64,000 nt of DNA, taken from Plectrocnemia conspersa (lineage: Eukaryota; Arthropoda; Insecta; Trichoptera; Polycentropodidae). The translations under genes and the position numbers were made by a program. How positions within the stretch are numbered: position 1 is the stretch's first letter; each line of letters starts with the position of its first letter. Under the pieces are notes generated by a model. The model was not told the DNA's origin. It was given only the letters and a program-made list of their open reading frames with translations, and did no database searches. Positions 23,303-37,593 of this stretch are shown here, piece by piece. The stretch is from contig VTFK01000275.1 in assembly GCA_009617715.1 (NCBI GenBank), forward strand, positions 558,001 through 622,000, given 5' to 3'.

Positions 23303-26300
23303 ACATTTGACTTTCTTATTTACAGTAAAGTTTTTTTTATTGAAATTTTAAAGCTATGAGGTTTAGAATTAATACGGATTCTCAAAAAAAAATAGATTTT
23401 TAATAAGATAAAAATGCTTATTCAAAAGCTAAATTTTTAACTACTTGTATTTTTATAATTGCAAGGCCTAAGTGACTGTTGCCTTATTAACTGAATGATT
23501 TAAGAATTACTTTTTATTAAAAGTGAAAAGATATATGAAGCAGAAAGCTCTCAATTATAAAATGTTATTGATAATCCACAATGCACCAAAGCATCAACAG
23601 ATAGTGTTACTTTTACAACATTGCAAAAAGAAATATTCAGCTTTTATATCAAGGTATAATTTGTTATAAATAAAAATATTAAAACTGCAATGTACGAAGG
23701 TTTCAATTAATATTTAATTTTAATTTCAGTTTTATATCTGAATTCGTCCAGCGCGATAACAATGCCCCGACGCCAAATTAAATACAAAGTGAATCTACGC
23801 TCGCATTTTCGCTCACTCTCGTTATGCGTCGCATTTCCCGAAATAGATTTCTCGTACACGTTTTCAATATACGTGAACACGTCTCGGTTTATTGGATCTT
23901 TATTGACGTAAGTATCTGTCAGACCCTCCGCCGTATTGCACACTCGAGCCGCTTCAGACTATGGGCCGGCGATCAAAGAAACGCAAAAAAACGAAGGGAA
24001 TCCGTCTTCTTATTGCCAGCAATAACACAAAGGATTATCGTCTGCGCGCAAGGTGGGCAAGGGAGCGAAATGAGCAGGTGTGCCTCGCCTGCTCCTGCCA
24101 TATATACTAGTACGGGAAGGGAAAAATCTGGCAGCCCTTTGCGACGCTCATTTCGGATTGTAAGCGGATTTGAGGTGCCTCCTCGCGCCTTGTCTCACCG
24201 TCAAAGAAAGAAAGCCGACGCGGAGAACGTTCGCGAATTAATAACCGGAAAAAATATATACATATATGTGGTTCGGGATGCACGAGTCGGTTCTCCTAAC
24301 GAGTGAGTCATCTCGTTATACTAGGATAAAAAAAAAGCTGTGAAAGGTTAACTGAGACGCGAAGGTGCTCAAAAAGAAAGCTGTTATATAACTCAAAATA
24401 TCTACGTATAGTGAATCGAATAAATTACTTCGAAAAATGTGAATTTCATCACCGCTCGTCTTTTACCAAAACAGTAATAATTATCAGTTTTTATTGTTTT
24501 TAATTCTAAAACATGTTTAAAGTATAATTTCAGTAATTAATAAAATCGCTGTATTTATAAATTAATTATATATATATATATAATAAACATAAAAATCAAA
24601 CCTAATTTTATCTATATTGCTAAACGATGTCTAAGTGTAAAACTAAAATTTACCTCGCTTAATTATGTTCAATTAAAATTGTTTTGTCACGGCGACGATG
24701 CAAGTCTAAGTGCTTCTAATTCCGATGGGTCTGAATAAAGCGACGCCGCAATTTGCATTCGGACACAATAGGACCTCGATGAGGTACCTGACGTTGAAGA
24801 TGGAAATGGAACTCGGACATGGCTTCTACGGTGGGCTTGTAATCGAAGGGTGAAACTTTCCGTCGAGCACTAATTTTACCCGCTGGTCGCTGGATTAATA
24901 TTAGAGTGATTTTCTATTCGATTGCTACTACTCACACAAATTGACGGTAAATACTTTTAAACTTTACTGCCTCAAAATAATATTTTCGCTCTATACAAAG
25001 TGGCCGGTTCCATTAAAGGGCGGATAACCCTTTTTTAACTTTTTAACTCCGAATTTCCCATTCGGAAAAGTGTCCCGTGTCACGTGGACTTTCACGCTAC
25101 GGCAACGTGTAGAAAAATTGCACCTTTTACAAGAACGACCTTATTATCTATGAATGGAAAAATCGTCGATTTATTTTCCGAAACGACCAATTTAACGCTT
25201 TAACGCGATTTATTTCTAAAATCGGACCTTTTATGTTTTGTGTGTGTTGAAATTTTCTCCAATTGCAATTGAGCGTAAAGCAACTTGATTTTTTTTTAAA
25301 AAGTCACCTTTGTTTAAAAGATTACTTTATTATACTTTTTTTTATAAATACTTTGTATATTATATATATATTTTAAATATACTAATATTATTACCTAAAA
25401 AATACCGCATTTTAATTATACGCCTAAGAGCTTACGAATTAAAATTCGGCGAAAAAAGCGAGCCTCCAGTCCGAATTCGATAAAAGGAATTAAGAAGCCC
25501 AAAAATGGTTATTTAACGTTAGGGCTTATTAATTTTGCGGCGATGATTCTCTAAAACAGCATGACGAATGAATTAAAAGGTTTCTTTCGCGTGGGCAAAC
25601 TCGGTTCGCCATAATAGGCTTAACGTTCACGAGATTTTCGAACTTTTCAAAACGAACAATATTCATTACTAGTATTTCTAAACCAAAAATGTAAAGCTTT
25701 ACTTAAAAGCTCTGCATTTATTTGTTTATTAAAAAAAAATACTTTTACACTATTTTTTAGTAAAGTGAACAAATCTATTTTACGTTTACATTTTTATTTT
25801 CAATTTAAAATACTTGGAAAATTTATCTAGAAAATATTAATTTAAAAGGATTTTTATTTATTGTTGGGAAGCGATCGATAAATGTGGTTGTGGGAATTAA
25901 TCATTTAGGACGATCCATTTTTAAAACAAGGTGAAAGAATTTATTTAGTTTAATTTAAAAATCCTATTTTAATGTTACAATAGTATTATTATTTTTTTCT
26001 TTAATTTCACTTTAAAAAATATTTCAATGATTTTTTACCGTATTAATACATTCTACTTATTTTTGCTCATCAATAAAAAAATGACATTCACTGCAGATAA
26101 TTGATGAGGGACTGAAGTCATAAATAACATTTAATTATAAATTGACTCCCATATTCACCGTGAACACCGTGATATTTAAACATAGTTTAGCATAAGTTAT
26201 AACCTTAAACTCAAAGGGTATCAACCCTCAAAGGTCATCCGTTTCTTGGATAATCAACTAATAAGAAATATTTTTAATACCTTGAAACTATTGAGTCTGT

Positions 26301-29300
26301 TTTACTATCTTTAGTTCTTTCTCTATCATTTTTTTTCCGACATTTAAGATAAGGCAACATAAAAGCGTATTTAAATAGTTTAACGTTTAACATATGAGCT
26401 TTTGAAAAGTATATTTTTAAATAAGACAGAAAAATGCTCTTGGCTCTAGCTGCGGCGAAATAATACTTTAAATAAAGTATTAATTAAAATTTTAAAGAAA
26501 AATTAAAGCTGGAAAATACATGTTTGAAAACGTGTTGTATATAATAAAAAAATAATTAAAATATGTTTGCATGTGACATCACTTTATGTATTAAAATACA
26601 AATTTTAAATATTAAAATTACTTGAAATAATTTTTTCAATGATTTTTATTTTATATTGCATTAACAGTGTGTAAAATAATATCATATAAAATACTTAAGT
26701 GATGCCTAACGTATTTAATTTTATATTGAGATATTTGATTCTTTACACAGAATATTTTTTTATAATAAGTTGTGCCTTTTTATAATAATTTGTGAGAGCA
26801 GTTGCTACTTAAAAACGCATTTGATATATTTGTGTTGGTGCACATTTATAAAATTACGATGGCCTAATTTTTACCAAATAAAAAATTTACACGATATTAC
26901 ATATTATACTACTGCCACTAAAAACATTTGTAAAGGCAAAGATGGCATGAAACATGCGATATCAATAATATTACTAGATTTGAAAGACCAGCAAAATTAG
27001 ACGATGATGTTCTGGTTGCATAGATATAAACAAATCTCTCTCAAACCATCTATCAACTAAGCGTCTAATTTAACAATGTATACGATAATTATTTCGAGAT
27101 GATGTAATATGTACATACATAGATACAAATGTTTTCATTATCATTAAGAATGTATACAATGTACAAGCATATTTACTAGTACTTAAAAATTTTATGCATA
27201 CGAAATTCATAGCGTAAAATAAAATAAAAGCGAATGTTCGGATTTTTATTAAAGCGTAAAATTTAACTGGTTCTAAAATAAACGTATTTAAATGCAACTT
27301 TGTAAATATATATTTATATTATATACATTATCAAAAATATAATGAATTCAAAGCTATACACGAACCTAATTAAAATTTACTTCGAAAATGCTCGACAAAA
27401 TATAATATATATCATACAATGGCAGAAATATTTTAATTGTATTAAAAATAAAGATACTCATTATATGAAATAAAGATACTCAATTATTATTAAGATTAAA
27501 AAACTCAACATATATACAAACACATATATCTATAGGTATGTAGTATAAAGTGAACCCTGAGCTGTATTCAGGCGGTGTAGTTATTATTAAATTTAGTGTG
27601 CGGGCAGGTCACACATGCTGACGCTACTGAACAGGGGCGGATTTAGGGGTTCATCCATTTTCTGCTCCTGTAATTTTAATATTTCATACGTGTTACAATT
27701 ATAAATAATCTCACATAATCACTAGAGCTTATCCAATTTAAATTTGCCTGAATGTATTATTATAACAAGTAATAAATAAATATCAAGTTTGTATATAAAG
27801 ATGATTGCTACAAAAATTAATGTTAAAATGCTATTTTTAATCAATAGTTGTATAATTATATAATGACACTAACAAGTATTTGAGAAACACTTAAATTATT
27901 ATCATACATCTACGTGTTTTGATTTTAAACTTTTATACTATTTATACTGTACAATATTTTTAAGTCAGAATTAGTGTTAAGTTTTTCACTAAACTTAATA
28001 CAAATTAGTAAAATTTGGAGCTTTTAAATTGTTTCATATTTTAAAACAGATACCTAACTAGTATGCTAATCAAAATAACTGGGACTTTAAAAATATGCAC
28101 TAAATTATTATATAAACAGTATATGCACAACTGAAAAATAGCAAATTTATTTTTATACACATTGATTTAAATATGTACAAGCTAAACTGTGAAATTCTAA
28201 TTAACAATTAAATTTTTTTATGACTTTAAATTAATTTGGAGTATAACTTTGGATTAATTAGTCATATCCGAATATCAATATTGCTTTCCGAATATTTCTT
28301 ACTGTTCCTGTTTCTACTGATTCATGCGAAAGAGATAAAATTAATTAAGAAGTACTTTAGATCGACTTCGAAGAATAACAAATCCAATATTTCCATAATT
28401 TCAATTAAACGAAATATATTAATTATAATGTTGTAATCAATTACTTTGTTAATATAAGAGCCAGATAAATTAAAATAATTATAATAACTTGGACTTGTAA
28501 ATAATATTATAAATTATTTATGAATAAAAATAATAAGTATATAAATAGAACTCTATTTATGGCACTGGCTGCAGCGACGATGTATTTCTTTGGCTGGGAG
28601 CAGAACGATTTGTTGTCTCTTGATAATTTATAATAAATCAAAATGCTTTTCTAAATCAACCCCTTTTAAAGAGACGTTTGTTGAGCCTTTGTCATTAATT
28701 AAATATGGAAATAAAAGACGAAATGTATATTATACATATATAAAAATACATAAAATTGTTAAAATAAACGTCGATGATAAAAGCTACGTCCCCGCTTGTT
28801 AGAGTTTAATTCCATAATTCGCATTGACTGCTGGGTAGGCAGCCCCTAGAGCCCTCTGGCCTTATTTATGTACCCTCGCCCGTACACTTTCTGCGCGCTA
28901 CTACAGCCACCAACTTATGTTCCCTACACCCCGGCTACACAATATCGTACAATAATTGTTGAAACGGAGAATATGCAGATCAAATAAAAGGGTACGAGAG
29001 CGCATAATCACAAAGTAACCGAAGAGGACGACGATGTTGCAAAAAAAAACGGACGCAATTATCGGCGATGAATAAATATAGAGCACCTGTCCAGAGTATT
29101 AAGAGCTTCGAGTGGATAAAGCACGTGTTCTACACATAATGATAATAATATACACATATTTACGAGAGATATTCGTAAAATAAATATATACACAGATATA
29201 AAAAATATAATAAAAACACTTTACTAATAATACACTTCTGTTTTAATCTTTTAACATAGTCACAATAAAATTTAATTACATTATTAGAGCTAGAAATAAG

Positions 29301-29659
29301 CTTCTTGTATTTAACACCATAGAAGTTTCACGCCTAATTATTTCTTCAGTTTCCAACGCGCACAAAGTTTTCAGTGACTTTCTGGATTCCAGAAGTCAAG
29401 CTGTACCGGTGAGTGCGAAGAGAGAAGCGGTGGCTTCTGCAATCTTCGCTGGTCTCAAGCTGTGTCTGGATTCTCTTAATTGCAGTCAAAGTTAATAGAC
29501 TCTTAAATATATGATGCCTTGAACTCTTATGTAGAGATTTATTTGTGAACGCCAGTGGTGTCAGAGGAAGTCTTCAGACGAACTATTTGAGGTGAAGTGA
29601 TGAATGGAAGTTATTATTTGTTGCCCACGTTCCAATATTTATATTTATAGCTTCTTCTA
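23303..29659. other. Long non-coding stretch with CpG-rich patches
   Basis: No gene was recognised in more than 6 kb. The GC-richer patches are 23730-24330, 24690-25660 and 28780-29120. The longest frame (23824-24306, 160 codons) lies in the first patch. Its product is arginine- and serine-rich with no motif I know, and GC content alone can keep such a frame open. A short TA run lies at 24568-24583. Confidence 0.5.
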
Positions 29660-30150
29660 TGGTAGACTTTGATGTTCGCCTCTTTTTAATAGTACAACTA
29701 AATACAGATAGGTGGCAAGCTTTTTTTGAAACGAATTGTCAATGACCGCTAAAGCAGGTCAGAAACAAAAAAACTCGAATGCACAAGTTAACTCTTATCA
29801 AGGCAGCAGATATTTAACCATAATCCAGTTTTATTGCTTGTATCTTGTGACTAAAGCCGTTACGAGGTTTCCAACGGTTCACATTTTAACTTTAAAAACT
29901 TTACTGGCTTTTTTATGTATAATAGTACAAGTCAATCTCTTAAATTGTGAACAATAGAGTGGGTCCATTGATGAACTAGATTGTTAATTTTCGTTGTTTC
30001 CATATTTATACCTTTGGCTCCATCTATATACAATCTTGTGTTCTGCACCTTTCAGTGGGACGGCCAATTACAAAAGGGTTACCGTTAAGTAGTTATTATA
30101 AAACAGATTGCCGTTGGCCGCTAAAGCTGATTACAAACGTCCGTTTAGGT
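29660..30150. repeat. Diverged internal repeat (two ~130-bp copies)
   Basis: Segments near 29660-29785 and 30010-30150 share an ordered set of matches. These are TATCTATATAC-like and CTTGTGTTC-like blocks, then ATTGYCRWTGRCCGCTAAAGC followed by a CAGAAAC / TACAAAC end. Read on the minus strand, both give similar short peptides (ALA...LK.GEH), so an old decayed coding repeat is possible. I could not name the family. Confidence 0.4.
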
Positions 30151-33100
30151 GGCAATCCTGAATGCACGTATTGTTTTTTTTTACGGCATTTTCGACATAT
30201 ACTTTAAAATTTTCTGATCAATGACAAATACTTTGATTTACTCTGTAAAAATGTTTTTTCTTGTTAGATATTCTTTGTCTTAGATGTTTAAAAACCGTCT
30301 TTGTATATAACCTGCCGGCTGTCTTTATCCCCAGGCTTGTGATTAAATAGCATAATATTCTCACGCATTTAAATTTTTTTTTAAAGGTTTTTGCCTGTTT
30401 AATTAAGTGGTTGATTTGTTGAATGGAATGCCGATTCAATTGATTAACTCGACATATTTTTTACACTTAAAATAAAACTTACCACTAAACAAATCTCGCA
30501 TTTTTTATGCATGAATAATGAATTGAAACAGTCACTTTAATAACATACTTCAAGCACAATGGTGCTGCGACATTTTTATTTTCTATAAAAATATTTTATG
30601 TTCTAATTATGAAAAGCAATTATCAAAAACTAGTTAGTTTTAATATTGTACTATATATTATTAATATTTTATTTTATTATTCAACATTACGACACGTCAC
30701 CAAAGACCTTAAATATTTGCTCGATTAGAATGTTGTACATAAAATTTCCTATCTGAGTTCATAGAATCGTTTACGCGTGTAAATAGTGTAAACACGTCCC
30801 TCAGGGCATACCAGATCCTAGTCATTTAGTTTGGTTTCTGCTTTAATACGTCCCTTTTAAAGTTTCCCATTTTCCCTCAGGAAGACCTTAATTAACCTGC
30901 GCTGAGCGTACGTTACACGACAAACCCTAAATTATATTATTTTTTAATAAAAATTCTAAAATTATTTATTTTTATATAAAATTATATTTAAAATGATAAA
31001 ATATTATATTTTCAAGCAAAAAATATACGCCCCAATTTTTCAATGCTTTTGAACAACTTTTCTACACGGATATTATATGTACGCGCCTAATTGTTGCTGT
31101 ATGTTTTGAGTACGATATACTAATTTATAAATTTAAATCATTAATTATATTCTAGCAAAGTATTTGTCATAATATTATTGGTAAGCCATGTCATCTAAAA
31201 TAAATTTATAATAAATATTTTTAAAGCACATTTCAAGCTTTATAATGGACTATATAAAATACCAATAATCAAATAACACTGTCATTTTCATACCAGTAAA
31301 TATTATAAAAAAAATTCGCATAATTACACTAACTTACTAATTTCCCACGTTAAGCGATCCATTGCAACTAAATTTCCAAGGCGCAAACACCCGAGCGCTG
31401 TCACCCGCGCGGTTCTCGTTCAGAAGCGGTTTAAAAAGTGTAAAACCTTATGGCTCAACATGTATGTTTTTATGCCTTTTATACCTTTGGGTATTAATTA
31501 TAGAAATATAATTGGAAAATAATATTTTCGTATTCATGTAGTTTTTTTGGATAATTATGCAATTTTTCATTCAGAGATATTAAATTCAGCACTATTGTTT
31601 CTTTTCATCAACGACTTGTATTTGAACAAAATGTGGGTATATACCATGTATATAAAAAAAACACATAACTATAGACTTTACAAATACAATTTCATATGAA
31701 AAACATTTTATTATATCTTTGGAAAAGAATTGTAAGCAAAAATGCACCACACAGAAAAGAAAAATTAAATACTACTGTCATAACTAGATTTTCTAGGAAA
31801 ATCGAAATAACAAAATCAGTGAATAGTGATGTATGGATATTTATTATTGAGAGGCCAACGCTATAATTAAAAATATGTACTACGTAATCCTTTCTACGAT
31901 AAGTATTCTGTATATTAATGTAAAATAATTATATATAATAAATATCGTTTATGTATATATAATTAATTACACGTAGACAAATGGATTACGAATATACTTA
32001 TGTAAATTCTGTACATGATTTCTAATCAATGACTTAATTTTTACGAAACTTTACGCCACTACCACAGCAATGGCAAATGTGTATATTTTGTTGTTTATTG
32101 CATTATATTATATTAAACCATCGAGAGCTTTCACTGCCAGACATTGTCCCGTGCAATCAAGATGGCGCTGTTAAATATGACCTCCTGGTTTTAATCGACT
32201 GCCTAGCTGAGGTCCACAAGGTGAATATTATAACGGATAAAATGAAATTTGAAGCCAGAGCACCAGCAGCCCGGTCACCCCATAAACCCGAGAATAATAG
32301 TGTAGTCTAGTATAGATTTTAAGGACGAACGGTCAGAGCTCGGATTTACGACCTCTGACTCAGTCCCCCAGAAAATATTCAATATACACAAAAATCGGGG
32401 GATTTTTGCGTCAATGTATAAAGAAATCTAATTACGCGATAGGATCGCGGCATTGTGCAAATCTCCCTTCCTGATATAGTTTCATATTGAAAACATTGGA
32501 GAAATGCGATATGATTATTAAGGGAGATATGGAGTTGACCCTAAAATACATAAAAAAAATCTTATATGCTCCATGAAATTAATCAATTTATTTTTATTAC
32601 CCTCAATCCTTTTCATAAAATAAAATTCTTATAAAAGTGGTAAAATGTGCAAAAAATTTTTGGCATTTAAAATTATTGTTATTATTTAATTTATTATTCG
32701 TACAAGAGTAGTGATACTTATCATGTTTACGAATGGTTTAATTCGAAGGGCAGCACCGCGTGCCACTTGAAATCTAATCCCGATATATCCGCGGACTGAA
32801 CTTAATTTGACAGTGTGTCACCAAAAACTGGCACACATTCTGGATTATCGTGCACGAGTGGCTCCTGAAATAATTATAATATATTGTGTGTATCAAACAT
32901 GTTTACTGATGGCACAGCATCCGTTTCCCGAATACGCTGGTGGTATATTTATTAAATTTAGCAAAATCGGTTAATAAATAATTCACGGTGATGCTTAGGT
33001 ATAATAAAGCGAACCGTGGCTAATCGATGATATATTAGCTGTATAACGATTGAGATAGAAAAAAATAACACAGTTGTCAGAGGGAAGGGTTCCTTTTATA

Positions 33101-34144
33101 TATGCCGTGCATATAGCTCGTGGCTAAAAATCATTCGAATAACCCATGATGGCGATTTTAATGACCGATTTTATAATACATTCGGAAGGATTGGCCCTCT
33201 GTGTTTATTTTTTATTAGTACACGTTTCATACCTGAAAGCGACAGTTATATATTATTATGATTTAAAATAAAAATAATATTTTATATATTATCAAATGCT
33301 TAACTCAATTTCTAAAAATGTATTAAATATTAATAAATTATTTGTTTGTATGCAGATATATAGATAATTAATCAAATTGTGTAATCAGATACTTATTTTA
33401 TTTATGTATATTTAAATCCTATTTGATTGACTGTACAATCTCATTTTACGATAGTAATGCGACAAACCAGTTGCAACGCAGTATGGCTCATTTAATTCGC
33501 AACAAAAAGTTAGACATAATTTGACCCCCCTTCTGCAAAAAAAATAGCAGTACAGATGTACAATCCTGTTGATGTTTGCTTACAGAATAGGGTCAATATG
33601 TATATAGAACTATCGAAAATAAATAAGTACAATCTACATAACATATCACTGATTTATGATTTTATAACAATATTTTTAGTAATTATCTTTTCACGATAAT
33701 AAAATATTTGTTTTTAATAACAGTTGTCTTTTATTGTAATATTTTTTGTGAATATTGAACAATGTATCACGTTGGCTATTGTTCACTCCCTTTTTTTAAC
33801 GACAAAACTAACCCCTCGTTTCGCTACTTTTTAAAATATTAATATAAATAGGGGTAGTGAAGATGATTACACGATGACATCATATTCAAGATTTTAATTA
33901 CGCGACCCCGATTCAATGTATTCTGTAATACATACAATTCATTCGTACCCTCTTTGTTATATACACGAAATAAGTATTCGGCAATTATTTCACAATCAAA
34001 TTAGACGGCAATATAAAATTATGATTATTATTAAATAATATTTTAGCATTGTACTAATTAACTGATTGAGAAAATATTTAATATTTAAAAGGTTTTTATT
34101 GTATATTGTATCAGTTGCTATGGAGCCCAGGGCTCAGATTAGAC
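30151..34144. other. AT-rich non-coding stretch
   Basis: No gene was recognised. The minus-strand frame 30218-30439 is Lys/Ile-rich and continues from the diverged repeat, but has no clear family. The plus frame 32077-32310 ends in a GC-richer patch (32100-32480) without recognised similarity. Confidence 0.45.
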
Positions 34145-34263
34145 ACTGGAAGAACCCTTGAAGGGGTGAAATACTCTTTCAACAATCGGCCATCATGAGT
34201 TACAAACTGTCTACGATCGCTCAAATATCTATAGAATAACCGAGTTAAATCATCCGAGCATTT
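34133..34263. repeat. Dispersed repeat, copy 1
   Basis: It shares GTGAAATACTCTTTCAACAAT (34166-34186) and, further on, ATCCGAGCA with 49553-49631, in the same order and orientation. The sequence between the blocks has diverged or been deleted. Family unknown. Confidence 0.55.
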
Positions 34264-35260
34264 TTTTGAAAATAACAAATGACAAACTAATCTAAATTAA
34301 GAGATGAGCATTGAGATATTTTGTCACTGTTTTGATGAAAGACAGAAGGTAAGTTACAATGATATATAAATTTTAAATATAATATGTTTATATAAATACA
34401 GTCAATATGTCTATAAACTATTATGATATATTTGCATTTTATGTATATTTATACTCGCATTTCCTATGGAAACAATACATAAACGTTACGCACGAGTTGG
34501 CGTCGGGATTTTTCAAATAAAATATATCGCCTACATGAATTGCTTATCTGCCATAAAGTTAAAAAGGCCGTTGCAAAAATAAACGGAATCGGAAACGCGG
34601 ATAGAGGGTGGAAATACGTTTTTTCCCCTTCAAAAACAATTTCATTCGATTATTTATTGAAGGTGAGCCGCGGCCGTAAGAACGACAAATATTAATGCGA
34701 AGGATTCGCAGACGCATCCCGTTTATGTGTATATATATAAAAGGACAACGGGGATGCTACGGGATATTCCTGCTACGATACGACCACCCTTGGACGAAAT
34801 GACGTATCTGATACCGAGAAGATTTGTGCAATAGGTGGAATATATATCTATAATGTATAGTGTATGGATAGATTCGAAGACAACGCAGCAGATGCGGCTT
34901 TACAGGATGGAAGAAAATACTTTTATGAAAGATCTTTGTCGTTTTCAAAATAGGGCTTTTATTGTTTTTGTAATTATTTTTTTTATAATAAATTAACAAA
35001 TATTTTATATTAAACTAGCATATTTAATATTAAAATTAATAACTCTTGTACTTAAATTACATTTTAAATTAATGATAAAATCTGTTATTATATTTGTTTC
35101 TTAATACGAAAAAAATGTAGCTTTGTGCGTTTTTTAAGTCTAATAAAAATAATGAATTTTAATAAAAAATTATAAATACTTCACGTAGGATCTTTTTTTA
35201 CATATTGCATATAAGTTGTACCATAGAACCTAGTAAAAATATATATGTATTCAACCTGTA
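34264..35260. other. Non-coding stretch
   Basis: No gene was recognised. The part 34480-34950 is of normal complexity and CpG-containing, in contrast to the AT-rich sequence on both sides; it is a candidate regulatory patch. Confidence 0.45.
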
Positions 35261-35477
35261 TCAAATAAAAAGTATACCTAATACAATGTAGCGGTTAAAT
35301 AGACAATAATAATATACTCATTGTATTATAAAAAAGTTATTATTACATTGAAAAAATTGTTTATTTCAATATCTAATATAAATTTTAGTTAAATATTATT
35401 TGTATAATATATTAAAATGAGTATATTATTATTGTCTATTTAATCGCTGCATCGTGTTAGGTATTCTTTATATTTGA
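35261..35477. mobile_element. Short inverted-repeat (foldback-like) element
   Basis: The left arm (35261-35330) and right arm (about 35404-35477) are inverted repeats over about 65-70 bp, strongest in TTAAATAGACAATAATAATATACTCA. The middle is AT-rich and non-coding. The right arm runs directly into TATTTGACTGGACTA, a 15-mer also found at the right end of the long-TIR element (15662-15676). The target duplication is unclear. Confidence 0.7.
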
Positions 35478-36796
35478 CTGGACTATACACACAGTGTAGC
35501 AGACTTTGTGTCGTTTGAACTGTAAACCGAAAAGCCAATAATATTAGGAATATAAAATAAAAAGATATAAAACACAATAAGCCCCCCCTTCCGATAGATG
35601 TGTCGCATGGATGGGGTAATCCTTGGTGGCCGTGGGGCGACCAGCCACTGGAAGAGGACATAATCTGACATCTAGCGATCCGGTTATACTTTTTTCTGTA
35701 TTATTTTGGAGCTACGGTGGTTCCAAATACAAATAATGTTTAAAATGCAACGCGAAACCATACATACATACACGATTAAATTCATGGAATATTTATTCAT
35801 TGTCATTTTTATAAATATGAATAGCAAGTTCCTTTATATGATTTTCAAAATAAATTGAAAATATATCATTTTATTTTTTTAGATAGTTTTGAAACGCCTA
35901 GAGTTTTTACCAGACTCCCCTCGACCAACCTCAATCGACACTATTTTTAAAAATAATCAAGATTACATAACAAACTTTTTTAGAAATTGAGTTGAGCATT
36001 TGATAATATATAAAATATTATTTTTATTTTAAATTATAATAATACATAACTTTCGCTATCAAGTATAAAATTTGTACTAATAAAAAAAGACACTAAAAAT
36101 TTTTTTTCAATGAAAGTACCGCGTGATAACTATAATAGTAGCTTCTTTTCGAAGTTTAAATAACGTAATCACACAGAAAGTTTAAAACCCTTGTAAAAAA
36201 AAAGGTGAATCCTCCCAGGTTAACAATATTTTATATACAGATATTAGATGATTAAGCAAACTTCCTGGTTAATTTTTTGATGTATTTAAAATATTTAAAA
36301 AAATCAAATTTAAGTCTTTAAGCACACTAATAGACATTACTGAAAAGGTTTTTGAATTTCAAAATCAAAATAAAATCTTACAATACGAAACTAATTGACC
36401 CTAAAAAGTACACTATTTTTAAAATAGGAGCATACAAAATGAAATTCTGTTTTGATTCCACATATTTGTGAAAATCTTATTTTCTACTATAAACATAATG
36501 AAGTCAAAACATAGATTTTAACTTATCAATAACAAACGTGATGATTGCTTACGATTAAGATTGTAAAATAATAAATCTAACACATTATATTAAGCTGTGT
36601 TCAATAAGCTTTAAATTAATGATGTTTAAATAAAAGTGTAACATGAATAATCCTACTAGAATGTACTGACAATTTATCAAAGTATTGTCGATAAACCAAA
36701 GATGATTTTATAGTCCAGATTGTGAATTTGGATATTTGGAAAACCTGCCTAGGAGTGAGCAAAAATATTTCGCCCGCCACTATTTTCTTTGATATC
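35478..36796. other. Non-coding stretch
   Basis: It is AT-rich without recognisable genes. A GC-rich patch at 35575-35670 gives short overlapping minus-strand frames (35440-35671) with no motif that I recognise. Confidence 0.45.
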
Positions 36797-36808
36797 GAAT
36801 GCATTCCG
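36797..36808 (+). repeat. Left 12-bp target duplication of the Jockey LINE
   Basis: GAATGCATTCCG, repeated exactly at 37960-37971. The target is itself largely palindromic (GAATGCATTC). Confidence 0.93.
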
Positions 36809-37593
36809 TTGTTCCTCAAGGAAGTATACTTGGCCCGTTTCTCTTCATTCTATATACTAATGATATTCCAATGTTAAAAAATACTAAACTCTCAATGTAC
36901 GCTGACGACACCGCAATCCTTACTAGTTCTTATGGTCTTAAACCTATTGCAGTGAAACTTCAAAAATCCCTCGAAAACTTAAAAAAATATTTTATGAAAT
37001 GGAGAATTAAAATTAATCAAGACAAAACAGAAGCTATAATATTCACTAAACGTAGACAACCCTTGCCTGCACCCATTAAAAGTGAACAAGGGCATAACAT
37101 TGAATGGAGAGCGAGCGTTAAATACCTGGGTATACACCTGGACTCCAGACTAAAATTCAATAAACATATAATTGAACTCCGGTCGAAAGGGCTCGGCGCC
37201 ATTGCGGCTCTAAAATCAATATTTAATAGAAAAAGTGCGCTTACAATAAAAAATAAAATTCTAGTCTATAGACAATTAATCAGACCTGTTTTAACTTACG
37301 CTTGTTCAGTGTGGAGTAACGCGAGTAATAGTAATTTTAATAAACTTCAAGTAATCCAAAATAAAGCCATTAAAATAATTTATAATACACCGTTTTATAC
37401 TAACCTTAAAAAACTCCACACCAAACATTTAATTCCTACCATTAAAGAATACTGTTATTATCAGACCGAAAAATACTATAAAAAAATCTCGCGAAACCAC
37501 GCAAACCCACTAATTTCAAGAATCGGTGATTACGACAAAGCAAAACTTAAATTTAAATACAAACATAAAATGCCTAAGCACATATTGCTTTGA
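36809..37593 (+). CDS. Reverse transcriptase C-terminal part, Jockey clade (partial)
   Basis: This encodes the last ~261 residues of an RT polyprotein without any internal stop. Seen in order: VPQGSILGPFLFILYTNDI (RT block 4), the catalytic MYADDTAIL (YADD at 36898-36909), LKKYFMKWRIKINQDKTEAI (block 6), VKYLGIHLDSRLKFNKHI (block 7), and the Jockey-type C-terminal segment RPVLTYACSVWSNAS. The apparent start ATG at 36799 lies in the duplicated target DNA and not in the element, so it is not a native start. The endonuclease and the N-terminal RT blocks are missing, so the product cannot mobilise itself. The 3' UTR follows directly. The clade assignment is from motif wording and is firm to Jockey-like level, not to a named element. 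Confidence 0.93.

Noticed and set aside
23824..24306. 160-codon forward frame, the second longest open frame in the window
   Set aside because: It lies in a CpG-rich patch, where stops are rare by composition. The product is Arg/Ser-rich with no motif, and an opposing frame (23707-23943) is equally open at one end.
30218..30439. 73-codon minus-strand frame as a small gene
   Set aside because: It is Lys/Ile-rich and merges into a decayed repeat region; there is no start context and no family.
35440..35671. Overlapping minus-strand frames with Gly/Pro-rich starts
   Set aside because: Short, overlapping in two frames and without similarity to a family I know; the GC-rich patch alone explains them.
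36799..36801. ATG at the start of the RT open frame as a genuine start codon
   Set aside because: It falls inside the duplicated target sequence 36797-36808, so it is host DNA and the protein is a truncated RT.
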